A stretch of 64,000 nucleotides of DNA from Alkaliphilus metalliredigens QYMF (GCF_000016985.1 NC_009633.1:3825539-3889538); one strand, 5' to 3'. Counted from the stretch's first letter, positions 37,570 through 47,062 are shown. The notes: generated by a model not told the origin, from the sequence alone. A program made the numbers and translations.

Positions 37570-38622
37570 TTAATAATAGTCCTCAACATCAGTTTCAAAA
37601 TATCGATTTAAATCATAGGGACTAAAGATGCCCTTATCTGTCACGACACCACCCACTAAGTGGGGCGGTGTGATATCAAAGGATGGATAATATCCCTTCA
37701 CACCCTCCATGGTGTTTTTAATTCCCCGAAATTCAAGGACTTGACTAGGATCTCTTTCCTCGATTTCAACCTGTGAAATATTATGTTTATCCTGATCTGG
37801 TATGCCCGTGACAAAATAGGGCACTTCAAAATGTTTGGCTACAATGGCTATTTGCAATGTTCCGATTTTGTTCACAACATGTCCATCTAAACAGATGGCG
37901 TCTGCGGCAGATGTAAAAACATCTATCCCCTTATTCTTCATCACAAATGCTGGCATATTGTCTGTTATGACGGTCACATCAAAACCTTGATCATAGGCTA
38001 CACTGGCAGTGAGCCTAGCCCCTTGAAGGTATGGTCTTGTTTCTGGACAAAATAACTTTATGTTTTTATTCTGTTTTTTGGCTTGCTTTAACATCATACC
38101 AACGATTGTTTCACCAAAGCATTGGGTCATGATATTACCATTTCGTGGGAATAAATCCACTAGATACTTGGCTACGATCCCAATTCTAGCGTACCGATTG
38201 TTGATAGAATGAAGTGTATGCCGAAAGATTGCTTCATCAACTTTATCCCCGCTTTCCATTGCTTTGTGAGCGGCCTTTAAACATCCCTTTACAACCAAAG
38301 TCATTCTATTAGCTGTGGTAGGTCTAGCATTTGCCAATTTATATGCCGCATCCTCCAAGTAGTTCACCTGTTCTCCATAGGAACATTCACGACATTCATA
38401 AGCGGCTAAAGCCATGCCCATTCCTGCAGCCGTATAGGGGCCAGCACTTTGGGTTACCATATCGGCAATTGCCTTTGCTACTGCTTCATGGGTGTGACAA
38501 GTTACAAAGTTCACTTCAGTGGGATATATCCTTCTGTCTAGTATGCTTACTTTACCATTTTCATACCAAGCCACATTTTCATAACGTAGCATAAATGCTA
38601 AATCTTGATCAACTCGTTCCAT
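37570..38622 (-). CDS. mtnA: Methylthioribose-1-phosphate isomerase-like protein MtnA
   Basis: 350-residue member of the eIF2B-related MtnA family, converting 5-methylthioribose-1-phosphate (or 5-deoxyribose-1-phosphate) to the ribulose-1-phosphate. Visible: ETRPYLQGARLTA, TSAADAICLDGHVVNKIGT with the catalytic aspartate of the ADRI position, and a cysteine in IMTQCFGE at the expected place of the catalytic cysteine (usually TTCNAG, so this site is somewhat divergent). It lies between the aldolase and mtnK with 30-bp gaps. Confidence 0.92.
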   Translation of the reverse strand: MERVDQDLAFMLRYENVAWYENGKVSILDRRIYPTEVNFVTCHTHEAVAKAIADMVTQSAGPYTAAGMGMALAAYECRECSYGEQVNYLEDAAYKLANARPTTANRMTLVVKGCLKAAHKAMESGDKVDEAIFRHTLHSINNRYARIGIVAKYLVDLFPRNGNIMTQCFGETIVGMMLKQAKKQNKNIKLFCPETRPYLQGARLTASVAYDQGFDVTVITDNMPAFVMKNKGIDVFTSAADAICLDGHVVNKIGTLQIAIVAKHFEVPYFVTGIPDQDKHNISQVEIEERDPSQVLEFRGIKNTMEGVKGYYPSFDITPPHLVGGVVTDKGIFSPYDLNRYFETDVEDYY

Positions 38623-38654
38623 ACATTACCTGCCTTTCTGATAGGCTCATCCTT

Positions 38655-39311
38655 CTATTTTTTCTCCTTTACTTGTCCATAACTTTGAAACAATCCTAAC
38701 ATCTTATCCATCTCTTCATCTGCTAGAATCTTTGGTTGTCCTAGTGCTCTTGTTCGACAATAAATTTCAGCACAAAATTCAATTTCCTCTGCTTTATTGA
38801 AGGCATTAGGCAAGTCATTTGCACCGGTCAATAAACCATGATTCGCCAATAAAACAGCTTGTCGATCTTCCATAGCCTCATATGCATTTTCAGCCAGCTC
38901 TTTGGTGCCGAATGTTGCATATTTTGCACATCTGACATTTTTCCCACCTGAAATAGCCACTAAATAGTGTACAGCCGGTAGTTCCCAGTTCATACAGGCT
39001 AATGTAGTGGCGTATGTGGAATGGACATGTATGACTGCATTGATATCCGTCCTTCTCTCATAGAAAACCTTATGCATTGAGTACTCGCTAGATGGCTTCT
39101 GATTTCCATCCACTACCTTGCCATCCATATCCATTACTACAATATCTTCGGGATTTAATTTAAAATAATCAATCCCACTGGGTGTAATGGCCATAAATTG
39201 TTCTTCTCTAAAATAAACACTGATGTTTCCACCGGTTCCTTTTGTCAAATTACTTTGAATCAACTTTTTTCCATAGGCTACAATTTGTTCTCTTTCTTTT
39301 TCAAATATCAA
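38655..39311 (-). CDS. Class II aldolase (5-deoxy/5-methylthio-ribulose-1-phosphate aldolase)
   Basis: 218-residue FucA-type zinc aldolase. GTGGNISVYF (phosphate site), SSEYSMHKVFYE with the catalytic glutamate, HVHSTYAT (two zinc histidines) and LLANHGLLTGAND (third histidine). TTG start with AAAGGAG at 7 bp. Next to mtnA and mtnK it should split the ribulose-1-phosphate into DHAP and acetaldehyde or methylthioacetaldehyde (DHAP shunt, DrdA/Ald2-like). First gene of the operon. By sequence alone, a fuculose- or rhamnulose-type activity cannot be excluded. Confidence 0.9.
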   Translation of the reverse strand: MIFEKEREQIVAYGKKLIQSNLTKGTGGNISVYFREEQFMAITPSGIDYFKLNPEDIVVMDMDGKVVDGNQKPSSEYSMHKVFYERRTDINAVIHVHSTYATTLACMNWELPAVHYLVAISGGKNVRCAKYATFGTKELAENAYEAMEDRQAVLLANHGLLTGANDLPNAFNKAEEIEFCAEIYCRTRALGQPKILADEEMDKMLGLFQSYGQVKEKK

Positions 39312-39487
39312 TGGAATTCTCCTTTCTAACGCTTCATTGAATCATCCTTGCAATATTTGCTGATAAACTACTGAGACACACCTTATTTGTATACATGTTC
39401 TACTAACGCACTTTCTTCTCCTAGTACTCCTAGCTCCAAGACACACTTTTAATCTGGGCCTTTTTTTCATTTTCTACTCATACATCA

Positions 39488-39513
39488 TAGTCTATCTTAC
39501 TTAGTCTATCTTA
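39488..39513. repeat. Tandem 12-bp direct repeat upstream of the aldolase operon
   Basis: TAGTCTATCTTA occurs twice (39488-39499 and 39502-39513, period 14) in the 310-bp space between the divergent aldolase and chemoreceptor genes. Possibly regulator sites; no SAM riboswitch is present here. Confidence 0.45.
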
Positions 39514-39624
39514 TTTTCTATGTTTTGTGTTCAACTCATCTGAATATTATGCTATAATAAATTAAGTTCGATGTTTTTTTACATTTATCGACATTTTACC
39601 AAAAAAAATCTAGGAGGGCTCTTA

Positions 39625-40659
39625 ATGAACAATGAAAAAGCATCAGTCAATCTAAACGATATTAAATTACAAGATGTTATCGACATTGGATTTTTGCAAA
39701 AGTTTCAGGATAATTTTGCCACTGCCATAGGTTTAGCAAGCGTTACTGTTGATACAGAAGGAACCCCTGTAACAAAGCCTAGTAGATATACTCGTTTTTG
39801 CAACTTTGTACATTCTACGGAAACAGGAGATAATCGATGTGCAGAATCTCATCGCAAGGGTGGTGAGGAAGCTGTACGATTAGGCAAACCCGTCACTTAT
39901 GAATGTCATGCTGGATTAATTGATTTCGCAGCCCCTATTATGCTTGAAGGAAAGTTGATCGGAACAATTTTAGGAGGACAAGTATTAGAAAATTTTCAAC
40001 AAGAAGAAAAATATAAACAAATTGCTTCTGAAATCGGTGTAGAAGAGATGAGTTTTGTAGCTGCTGCTAAAGAAATAAGAGAGATGTCAAATACAGAAAT
40101 TCTTGCTGCAGCAGAAGTATTGTATGTTGTCGCTAACAACATGGCAAAAACCTGGTATCATGAGCATAAGCTGAAAAATGCAACAAATATATTGAACGAA
40201 AGTTTAAGTCAAATTGCCGCTACCATGGAACAGCTGGCAGCCTCTGCACAAGAAGTAAGTAGTTCTCAGAATAATTTAAATAAAGAAATTGAAAATGTTA
40301 ATATCATGTCTCAACAAATTACCGAAGTTCTTGAGTTTATTAGAGAAATCGCAGATGAAACTCGGATGCTTGGCCTAAATGCAGCTATTGAAGCAGCAAG
40401 AGCAGGAACTGCTGGTCTTGGATTTGGAGTCGTTGCGGAAGAAATACGAAAATTATCTACTGAGTCAAAACAAACCGTTAGTAAAATAAAATCTTTTATT
40501 GATAATATCCAAACTTCTGTTACAAATACAGTAAGGATTGGAAGTGACACACTCTCAGTAACAGAGGACCAAGCTGCCGCTATACAGGAAGTCACTGCAA
40601 GTATAGAAGAAATAACTGCTTTAGCAGAAAGCTTAAATGAACTTGCCCATAATAATTAA
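39625..40659 (+). CDS. Soluble PocR-domain chemoreceptor-like protein
   Basis: 344 residues, no membrane segment. Residues about 10-175 are a PocR sensory domain ([40 protein letters not shown]) with a cysteine/histidine set that may bind a metal or small ligand. Residues about 190-344 are a short MCP signalling domain with the tip [20 protein letters not shown] and [17 protein letters not shown]. The signalling hairpin is shorter than in membrane chemoreceptors. Start at 39625 with AGGAGGG; an upstream start at 39571 is less likely. The next gene is cheW, suggesting a dedicated coupling protein. Confidence 0.9.
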   Translation: MNNEKASVNLNDIKLQDVIDIGFLQKFQDNFATAIGLASVTVDTEGTPVTKPSRYTRFCNFVHSTETGDNRCAESHRKGGEEAVRLGKPVTYECHAGLIDFAAPIMLEGKLIGTILGGQVLENFQQEEKYKQIASEIGVEEMSFVAAAKEIREMSNTEILAAAEVLYVVANNMAKTWYHEHKLKNATNILNESLSQIAATMEQLAASAQEVSSSQNNLNKEIENVNIMSQQITEVLEFIREIADETRMLGLNAAIEAARAGTAGLGFGVVAEEIRKLSTESKQTVSKIKSFIDNIQTSVTNTVRIGSDTLSVTEDQAAAIQEVTASIEEITALAESLNELAHNN

Positions 40660-40712
40660 TCTATATTTTATAGTTCAAGCAATTGAATAATTAAAAGATC
40701 GGGGGTACTTAT

Positions 40713-41180
40713 ATGTCAAGTGTTCAATTTATTATATTTGAATTAGAACAACAACAATATGGCATTGAAATCGATTTTGTAAACGGCATAAATAAATTAA
40801 ATGATTTGAAAATTTCCCACATTCCCAATTCCCCTACTTTCATTGAGGGCATTATTAACCTAAGAGGTAAAATCATTCCCCTATACAATTTGAGAAAACG
40901 TTTTCAATTTCAAAATAATACGATTCGAAAAAATGATGAAATACTTATTGCTATTGTAAATGATATTATGATCGGGCTCATCGTAGATGAAGTCGTCGAC
41001 ATTGTTAGAATTGAGGATACCGATATTGAGTCTACAGTTACACTATTTTCTTCTAATATTACCAACGAGTTTATCTCAAGTATCGCTAAAAAAGATGATC
41101 AAATGATTATTATTTTAAACGCAGAAAAAATCTTAACTGTAAAAGAACGAGATATCATTACTCCATTGATTGAAAAGTAA
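40713..41180 (+). CDS. cheW: CheW-like coupling protein
   Basis: 155-residue CheW. FELEQQQYGIEIDFVNGI, ISHIPNSPTFIEGIINLRG, KIIPLYNLRKRF, GLIVDEVVDIVRIED and the C-terminal NAEKIL stretch are all typical. It links chemoreceptors to the CheA kinase. It lies 53 bp after the PocR chemoreceptor gene; no cheA or cheY is nearby, so it probably joins signals to a core array encoded elsewhere. Confidence 0.93.
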   Translation: MSSVQFIIFELEQQQYGIEIDFVNGINKLNDLKISHIPNSPTFIEGIINLRGKIIPLYNLRKRFQFQNNTIRKNDEILIAIVNDIMIGLIVDEVVDIVRIEDTDIESTVTLFSSNITNEFISSIAKKDDQMIIILNAEKILTVKERDIITPLIEK

Positions 41181-41268
41181 GAAACTAAAATAAACAATAG
41201 TTAAGCTCAACATATGTTTCCATCATTAGAAATTATGGTAAATTGGCCACACGAGTATACCATTTGAA

Positions 41269-41302
41269 ATACATCCGCACTTCGTGAGGATGTATCTTTT
41301 TT
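41269..41302 (+). terminator. Terminator behind cheW
   Basis: ATACATCC (41269-41276) pairs with GGATGTAT (41288-41295) around a GCACTTCGTGA loop, then CTTTTTTG. Confidence 0.9.
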
Positions 41303-41395
41303 GTCATCTATGTCATTCTCGTATAGAGACCTGCCACAATAAGGATAATCTATAGCTCACGGCCTCTCCTATCAAAAATGAATGGCACGTTTTGT

Positions 41396-42655
41396 TTAGT
41401 AAAAAAACAACATTTGAATCTGAGTAATACATATGGCCAATAGTACTGCCCCAATCAAGTCTACAGTAGGATGTATTAAAGGAGTTGTCAATATCATCAT
41501 ACCGACACTTATGATTAGTAAGCAAATACTTAATCCTATCATTACTCCTAGTTTCATAGAAAAAATCTTATCCTTATGGCTATAGGGATATATTATAAAC
41601 CAAGTATCTTCTTTTAAACTTTTCCAGATTGATAATAAAAGATCTCCAATAAGATAGGCCATAAACACAATACCAATAGCATTCATGCTCCTTATGTCAG
41701 AAGGATCTCCTCCTCCAAAACCTCTATTAAACAAATAAATACTCGCAAAAGTACCTCCTATTATCTGAAGGAGAAACAATAGATTTCCCTTTCCCCTTAG
41801 AATGATCTTAAAATATAAAAGCAGTAATGCGCCTTTAGGAGTAAAGGGAATAAATTTCCTGCCACTAAAAATCCTGGTGGTTCTTTTCCTAAAAACTTTT
41901 TTGTTCTTGGATCCTTCTCCTAACAGAACAGTTAGACCCTTTACTCGTTTATTTACTTCTTCTTCTATGATCCTCTCCCAATCAATATATACTTTGTTTT
42001 TTATTAGAAAAGAAAGACTCGTCATAACTCCTAAAATGATAAGTCCAATACTTATTTGCATCGAACTTAGGGTTTTTAGATTATAGTAAAAAACAATGTA
42101 GCCTATGGCAAGACTACAAAAACCATAAAAAAGGTTTCTTATTATTCTTCTTTTCCATCTACCCCTTTGATTTTCTATAATAAACTTAGAATTTATTATA
42201 ATTAGCTTAATAAAAATACCACCGAGCCATAGGGCAAGATACTTCATTATCTCTACTTGATAGTGAAGTCTATAGTAGAAATATAAAATGATCCAAAAAA
42301 CACTCCACGTCCCAATATGAATAACCGCACTTAGTCTATGGGAATAACTAATGAACTGTCTTCCATTGATGCTCAAAGGTATTAAAAATACCTGATCTGC
42401 TGTTTTTAAGTATCCCTTAAGCTCTCCTCCCAATAACATCATCAGGACAAATGAATTTACAACCATTTTTCCTAAGGGATTTATTTCTCGAACAATGACT
42501 TCGTGAAATATTGGGTAAAATCCGTATCCAATGAATCCAAATATAAGCACAGCGTAAATAGCAATAACCCAGTCAATCTGAAAACTAATAAAACGAAAAT
42601 GTAACTTATGCAAATACCCTATTCTTTTTTTCCAAATGGTAAATATAGGATTCAT
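41396..42655 (-). CDS. ecsB: EcsB-like ABC transporter membrane protein
   Basis: 419-residue polytopic membrane protein, EcsB-like. Hydrophobic helices are spread along the chain, with a basic central loop (about 205-260, KNKVYIDWERIIEEEVNKRV). It overlaps the ATPase gene by 4 bp (ATGA-type), so the two are coupled. Ecs transporters influence protein secretion, regulated proteolysis and peptide export in bacilli. EcsC is absent. Confidence 0.85.
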   Translation of the reverse strand: MNPIFTIWKKRIGYLHKLHFRFISFQIDWVIAIYAVLIFGFIGYGFYPIFHEVIVREINPLGKMVVNSFVLMMLLGGELKGYLKTADQVFLIPLSINGRQFISYSHRLSAVIHIGTWSVFWIILYFYYRLHYQVEIMKYLALWLGGIFIKLIIINSKFIIENQRGRWKRRIIRNLFYGFCSLAIGYIVFYYNLKTLSSMQISIGLIILGVMTSLSFLIKNKVYIDWERIIEEEVNKRVKGLTVLLGEGSKNKKVFRKRTTRIFSGRKFIPFTPKGALLLLYFKIILRGKGNLLFLLQIIGGTFASIYLFNRGFGGGDPSDIRSMNAIGIVFMAYLIGDLLLSIWKSLKEDTWFIIYPYSHKDKIFSMKLGVMIGLSICLLIISVGMMILTTPLIHPTVDLIGAVLLAICITQIQMLFFY

Positions 42656-43383
42656 TCTTCCTCCACCAGCTTATCATAGATATCATTTAAACTACCATCC
42701 TCTAGATTTGATTCTTTCCTCAAATCCCTTAATGTTCCAGTAGTCACCACTTTTCCTTGATTGAAAAATATAAATCGATCACATATTTTTTCTGCCGCAT
42801 CCAATACATGGGTACACATTAAAATTCCTGCCCCTGCTTCTTTTTTCTGTAACAGAAATGTTGTGAAGGAGCGAGTCGCCTTGGGATCCAGTCCCACAAA
42901 AGGCTCATCTACAATATAAATAGAAGGGTCATAAAGAAAAGCACACATAATCATTACCTTCTGTCTCATTCCCTTAGAAAAGGAATTGGGAAAATGATGT
43001 AGCTTGTCCTCTAAATGAAAAAGCTTTAATAAATAATTTTTTCTATTTTCAAAAATTTTCTTATCCATTCCATGAGACATAGCAGTAAATTCTAAATGCT
43101 CTAATAACGTCAGTTCGTCATACAACAGAGGATTTTCTGGGATATAAGCCATCTCCCCTTTGACTTGTTGTGGAGATAATTTAATATTTACGGCTCCAAT
43201 AGTAATTTCACCATGTGTTAAGGGGATTATTCCCAAAATACTTTTGATGATTGTTGTTTTTCCTGCACCGTTTGGTCCAATTAATCCCACAATTTCTCCT
43301 GGTTCCACCTTAAAGGAAACCTCATGAAGAATAATATGCTTATCATACCCTGCGGATATAGCCTTCACTTCTAGTGTATTCAT
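42652..43383 (-). CDS. ecsA: EcsA-like ABC transporter ATPase
   Basis: 243-residue ABC ATPase. Walker A GPNGAGKTT, Q-loop AYIPENPLLYD, signature NSFSKGMRQKV, Walker B SIYIVDEPFVG, H-loop CTHVLD. Start at 43383 (AGGGGGGAAGTA upstream); the frame extends 10 residues further without an SD. The membrane partner follows with a 4-bp overlap. Confidence 0.92.
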   Translation of the reverse strand: MNTLEVKAISAGYDKHIILHEVSFKVEPGEIVGLIGPNGAGKTTIIKSILGIIPLTHGEITIGAVNIKLSPQQVKGEMAYIPENPLLYDELTLLEHLEFTAMSHGMDKKIFENRKNYLLKLFHLEDKLHHFPNSFSKGMRQKVMIMCAFLYDPSIYIVDEPFVGLDPKATRSFTTFLLQKKEAGAGILMCTHVLDAAEKICDRFIFFNQGKVVTTGTLRDLRKESNLEDGSLNDIYDKLVEEE

Positions 43384-43647
43384 TACTTCCCCCCCTATTA
43401 TTTTCTGGTCCACTTACCATGTTACCATAGGACAACCCATAAGGGTATAAGTTCATCAATTGATAAACTCTCATATCTTCCAATCATAGGCCGTAGGTCC
43501 CTATGACATCTATTCATATTACTTTTTAGTATCCTATAAATACAATACCACAATAAACCCCTATTAATACCAATATAGTTAAATTGAAAGTATAGTGGCA
43601 AATATAAATCAAACCATCGACTCCGCAACATGCACCGCAAACCACAA
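43384..43647. other. Gene-free spacer between ecsA and cooC
   Basis: About 260 bases with no coding sequence I would defend; a 72-residue frame on the minus strand has no ribosome site and an arginine/cysteine-rich unnatural composition. Promoter of ecsAB expected here. Confidence 0.4.
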
Positions 43648-43674
43648 AACCCTACTTCACAAGAAGTAGGGTTG
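43648..43674 (-). terminator. Terminator of the coo operon
   Basis: 11-bp perfect stem AACCCTACTTC/GAAGTAGGGTT with a 4-base loop and a short T run on the minus strand, 12 bp after the cooC stop. Confidence 0.85.
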
Positions 43675-43685
43675 GTATTTAAGCA

Positions 43686-44450
43686 TTACTTACATTTTTC
43701 AATTATCAAATCAATTGTTTCTTTTATGTTATCATCCGTTGAGTCTGCTGGGGATGCACCCTGTAGATCCGCCATGGATATGGCTGGATTATATGGAATA
43801 TGGGACAAGATCTCTATATCCTTTAGGTGCGTTTTGATGAGTTTTAATTCTTCCTGGTTTCGCACTTTATTTGCTATGGCGTAAACTTTGTTTACACCAA
43901 TATCTGTTGCCATTTTCTGTACATTTACCGCCGTCTCTAAGCTTCTTTGTCCAGGCTCTACCACTACGATAAAGACATCTATTCCTTCAGCTGTGCCCCT
44001 GGAAAGATGTTCTAAACCTGCTTCCATATCAATAATAACAGTTTCCTCTCTTTTTAGTACGATGTGATTTAGAAGCCTTTTTAAAAACTTGTTGTCTGCA
44101 CAATAACAGCCGGATCCACCGGTTTTAACTGTTCCTACAGCAAGGAAGTCTACGCCTTTATGGTGAATAGAAAAACGCTCTGGTATATCTCCTACAAAGG
44201 GATTTAATGTATAGAGCCCCTTCCCTTGATTATCTCCAGTTCCCATTTTTTCCTCCACCAGTTCGTTCATTTCTGAGATGGGTTTTATGGGATGGTTTTT
44301 TATATCGATTCCTAGGGCTGCGGCAAAGTTGGCATCTGCATCTGCATCTATTGCTAATACTTTATATCCTTTTTCAGCTAATCGTCTTGCCATGAGTGCT
44401 GAAATAGTAGTTTTTCCTACTCCGCCTTTTCCAGTGACTGCGATTTTCAT
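43686..44450 (-). CDS. cooC: CO dehydrogenase nickel-insertion ATPase CooC
   Basis: 254-residue MinD-like ATPase that helps insert nickel into CO dehydrogenase. Deviant Walker A GKGGVGKTT at residues 7-15, the metal-binding CxC in GGSGCYCADNKFLK, EETVIIDMEAGLEHLSRGT (switch/Walker B region). AAGGAGG precedes the ATG. It is last in cooF-cooS-small protein-cooC. Confidence 0.94.
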   Translation of the reverse strand: MKIAVTGKGGVGKTTISALMARRLAEKGYKVLAIDADADANFAAALGIDIKNHPIKPISEMNELVEEKMGTGDNQGKGLYTLNPFVGDIPERFSIHHKGVDFLAVGTVKTGGSGCYCADNKFLKRLLNHIVLKREETVIIDMEAGLEHLSRGTAEGIDVFIVVVEPGQRSLETAVNVQKMATDIGVNKVYAIANKVRNQEELKLIKTHLKDIEILSHIPYNPAISMADLQGASPADSTDDNIKETIDLIIEKCK

Positions 44451-44463
44451 ATGAAATTCCTCC

Positions 44464-44640
44464 TTATTTACACCTTGATATTTTTCGTTTACACTTACTG
44501 CATAGTTTCATTAATTTTAAATCAGCTTCAGATATTCCCTCTATCTTCTTTCGAATATAGGTTAATTTTATTACTTGAATTGGTTCTTTGCATTCTAGAC
44601 ATTGATTGATTTCATCATATTTTTTAGATTCAAAAGTCAT
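44464..44640 (-). CDS. Small two-CxxC (zinc-ribbon-like) protein inside the coo operon
   Basis: 58 residues: it starts MTFESKKYDEINQCLECKEP, has the second pair in LCSKCKRK, and ends ISRCK. Two CxxC pairs 32 residues apart suggest one zinc or other metal site (a rubredoxin/zinc-ribbon knuckle). Its ATG overlaps the cooS stop (TAATGA), with GAGGAG at 5-9 bp upstream, and the cooC ribosome site follows its stop directly, so it is co-translated with both. It does not look like CooT or CooJ. I do not know a named family. A role in CODH maturation or metal delivery is inference from position. Confidence 0.8.
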   Translation of the reverse strand: MTFESKKYDEINQCLECKEPIQVIKLTYIRKKIEGISEADLKLMKLCSKCKRKISRCK

Positions 44641-46562
44641 TACTTCTCCTCCTCTAAGGTAGAAGTAACGTTCAATGCAGCCCTTTTTTCCTCTATTACA
44701 TGGATTATCTTTGAAGCTGCTTCCAATGGGTCCTTCTCTACAATAAAGTATCCATCCACTATGTCTTTTAATCCCGAAGTCAATACCTCTGCCACAAGGG
44801 GGCTACCTCCAACAGGAGGCATTAGTCCGATATGCACAGGCATTCCCAATCCAGCGGCCCATGTTCCTATGGCAATTGCTTTTTCACTCATTACCTCTGG
44901 AGCCGATGCCACCACTGGTAATTGGTACAAATCTATATTGAGTTCATTAGCTAAGTTAACAGCTAAATCCACGGCTCTGCTGTTGTCAACACATGAGCCC
45001 ATGTGGAAAATTGGTGGCAATGGAGCATCCAAACCAGCTTCTTTCCCAAGCATGGTTAGTACAGCTTTCAGACTTTCTCCTGCATATTTATTGGTTGCCT
45101 CGGAGTTCATTAATGAGTTTTTGGCGAAGGCTCCAGCTCCGCAGCCGGTGGCCAAGATTAAAATATTGTTTTCTAGTAATTTCTTTGCCATATGAACAAA
45201 GTTATAGTCCTGGGTTATTTTTACATTATTACATCCAGCAAATAGTACAACGCCTCTTATGTTTCCATTGACGATATTATCTATCAATGGCCGCAAGGGT
45301 TTTTCACTGTCAATTTTACTTAGAAGGTTAGTAATGGATTCCGTACTGAATCCAGCAATGATCTGACTTTTCTCTTCAGGGATTAGTATCTTATTTGGAT
45401 CACGTCTTTTATATGCCTCTATTGACTGTTTGACTATCTTTCTTGCATTTTCCACAGCATTTTCATCATGGAGTTCAAAATGATCTGCGCCGGGGATCTT
45501 TGCCTCGGGCATAGTTGTGAAAAGCTTTGTATGGTAACAAGACGCAATTTTTGCAAGAGATGGCATGATACACTGTACGTCTACCACCATGGCTTCTAAA
45601 GCACCGGTTAAAATCGTAAGCTCTTGGGAAAGGTAGTTCGATGCCATGGGAATACCTCTTCTTAATAGAACCTCATTTCCAGTACAGCACACACCGACAA
45701 TATTAATCCCTGCCGTAGCTCCAGCCGCCCTAGCTTCCTGTTGCATTTCGTCGACCACATCTACTATGATTTCGCTTAGTAAAGGGTTGTGGCCATGTAC
45801 GGCAATGTTTACAGCATCTTTTTTAATTACGCCTAAATTAGCTTCACTTATGACCGGCTCCGGCGTGCCGAAGAGAACATCTGAAAGGTTTGTCGAGATC
45901 TGCATACCCGTGTAATCACCTATGGCACATCTCATACCTGCTAGCAATAGATTTATCGGATCAGCGTCTGTCCCCAAATGAGTTCTAGACATAATGTCCG
46001 CAACTGATGATTCTATATTATTTAAGGCCACACCCAAACCTTCAAGTTTTTCTAGCCTAGGTGGGGTAATGCTATTACTTAACCAAGTACAGGGCTCTTC
46101 TTCTATACGAGAATAATCTTTTAAACTTTCATAGGCTACCTGTTCTGCTATTTGGTATATATCTTTTCCTTCAATACTGATATTCATTTTTTTAGCGATG
46201 GCCCTTAATTTTTCACTATCTTTAATGGCGTAACTCTTAGATGTTTTTTTACCCACTTGCATAAGGGTCTTTGCTATTTCTTTACCATGGGAAGAGTGGG
46301 CTGCAGTCCCTGCTGCAATCATTCTTACTAGGTTCCTAGCAACTATTGTATCTGCATTAGCACCACAGATTCCTTCCTGTGGACCATTTCCAAATGGGTC
46401 AATACGACAGGGTCCTTTCATACAGATCCTACAGCATATTCCTTTTTCTCCAAAGCCACATAAAGGAAGCATCTTTTCGTAGCGGTGCCATACAAGATCT
46501 ATATTTTCATCCTCAGCTTTGTTAATTAAACATTGATTTGAAAGATTATGACAATTTCCCAT
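44640..46562 (-). CDS. cooS: Ni-Fe carbon monoxide dehydrogenase catalytic subunit CooS
   Basis: 640-residue CooS that oxidises CO to CO2. N-terminal B/D-cluster cysteines: LCGFGEKGICCRICMKGPCR and GICGA. C-cluster region: NIAVHGHNPLL (base histidine), GVCCTGNEVLLRRG, FAGCNNVKITQD, ATGCGAGAFAKN, HMGSCVDNSRAVDLA. Start taken at 46562 with GAGAGG upstream; a longer frame adds 31 unsupported residues. No acetyl-CoA synthase or energy-converting hydrogenase genes adjoin, so this is a stand-alone CODH with CooF as electron acceptor. Confidence 0.97.
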   Translation of the reverse strand: MGNCHNLSNQCLINKAEDENIDLVWHRYEKMLPLCGFGEKGICCRICMKGPCRIDPFGNGPQEGICGANADTIVARNLVRMIAAGTAAHSSHGKEIAKTLMQVGKKTSKSYAIKDSEKLRAIAKKMNISIEGKDIYQIAEQVAYESLKDYSRIEEEPCTWLSNSITPPRLEKLEGLGVALNNIESSVADIMSRTHLGTDADPINLLLAGMRCAIGDYTGMQISTNLSDVLFGTPEPVISEANLGVIKKDAVNIAVHGHNPLLSEIIVDVVDEMQQEARAAGATAGINIVGVCCTGNEVLLRRGIPMASNYLSQELTILTGALEAMVVDVQCIMPSLAKIASCYHTKLFTTMPEAKIPGADHFELHDENAVENARKIVKQSIEAYKRRDPNKILIPEEKSQIIAGFSTESITNLLSKIDSEKPLRPLIDNIVNGNIRGVVLFAGCNNVKITQDYNFVHMAKKLLENNILILATGCGAGAFAKNSLMNSEATNKYAGESLKAVLTMLGKEAGLDAPLPPIFHMGSCVDNSRAVDLAVNLANELNIDLYQLPVVASAPEVMSEKAIAIGTWAAGLGMPVHIGLMPPVGGSPLVAEVLTSGLKDIVDGYFIVEKDPLEAASKIIHVIEEKRAALNVTSTLEEEK

Positions 46563-46612
46563 ATTTTTCATCCTCTCTTTTGCTTGTTTTCTAGGGTTTG
46601 TCCCATTTATTT

Positions 46613-47062
46613 TTATAAAAGACTTATTGCTTTGGTAGGACATGCTGTATAGCACAAGGGGTCTTCATCCTTTGATTGTCTATCCATACACATATCACAT
46701 TTATTAGCAATCTTTTTTATTTTTTGATCTTTCGTATAAAAAGCCATGGTAATCACTCCATAGGGACAACCTTGTTCACAGATTCCACAACCTGTGCATT
46801 TGTCATCATTTATTACGACTACTTTTTTTTCCTGGGTTATGGCTTTAGTGGGACAGAGTTGTAAACAAAAAGCTTCTTGGCAATGTCTACAATGGGCGGG
46901 GATTTTCATATCTTGACTTTGAGTGACTATAATATTAGGTACGACAGTTCTGTTTATCCTTGCTTCATCAACAGCATATATAGATGCTTTTCTCGATGTA
47001 CAGGCTAATTCACATCCTTTGCATCCCAAGCAATAAGCCGAATCCGCCGTAATAAACTTCAT
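46613..47062 (-). CDS. cooF: CooF-like 4Fe-4S ferredoxin
   Basis: About 149 residues with four cysteine clusters: CLGCKGCELAC, CRHCQEAFCLQLCP, CTGCGICEQGCPYG and CDMCMDRQ...CYTACP. This is the CooF/HycB pattern of polyferredoxin electron carriers. It takes electrons from CooS. The start is uncertain: the ATG at 47062 lacks a clear SD, while the good AAAAGGAG site lies further upstream and overlaps a GTG at 47086. First gene of the coo operon, behind the sigma-54 promoter. Confidence 0.93.
   Translation of the reverse strand: MKFITADSAYCLGCKGCELACTSRKASIYAVDEARINRTVVPNIIVTQSQDMKIPAHCRHCQEAFCLQLCPTKAITQEKKVVVINDDKCTGCGICEQGCPYGVITMAFYTKDQKIKKIANKCDMCMDRQSKDEDPLCYTACPTKAISLL

Noticed and set aside
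39312-39624. SAM riboswitch expected before methylthioribose salvage genes
   Set aside because: No S-box core sequence on either strand.
43422-43640. 72-residue frame on the minus strand between ecsA and cooC
   Set aside because: No SD, odd composition rich in R, C, W and Y, no recognisable pattern.
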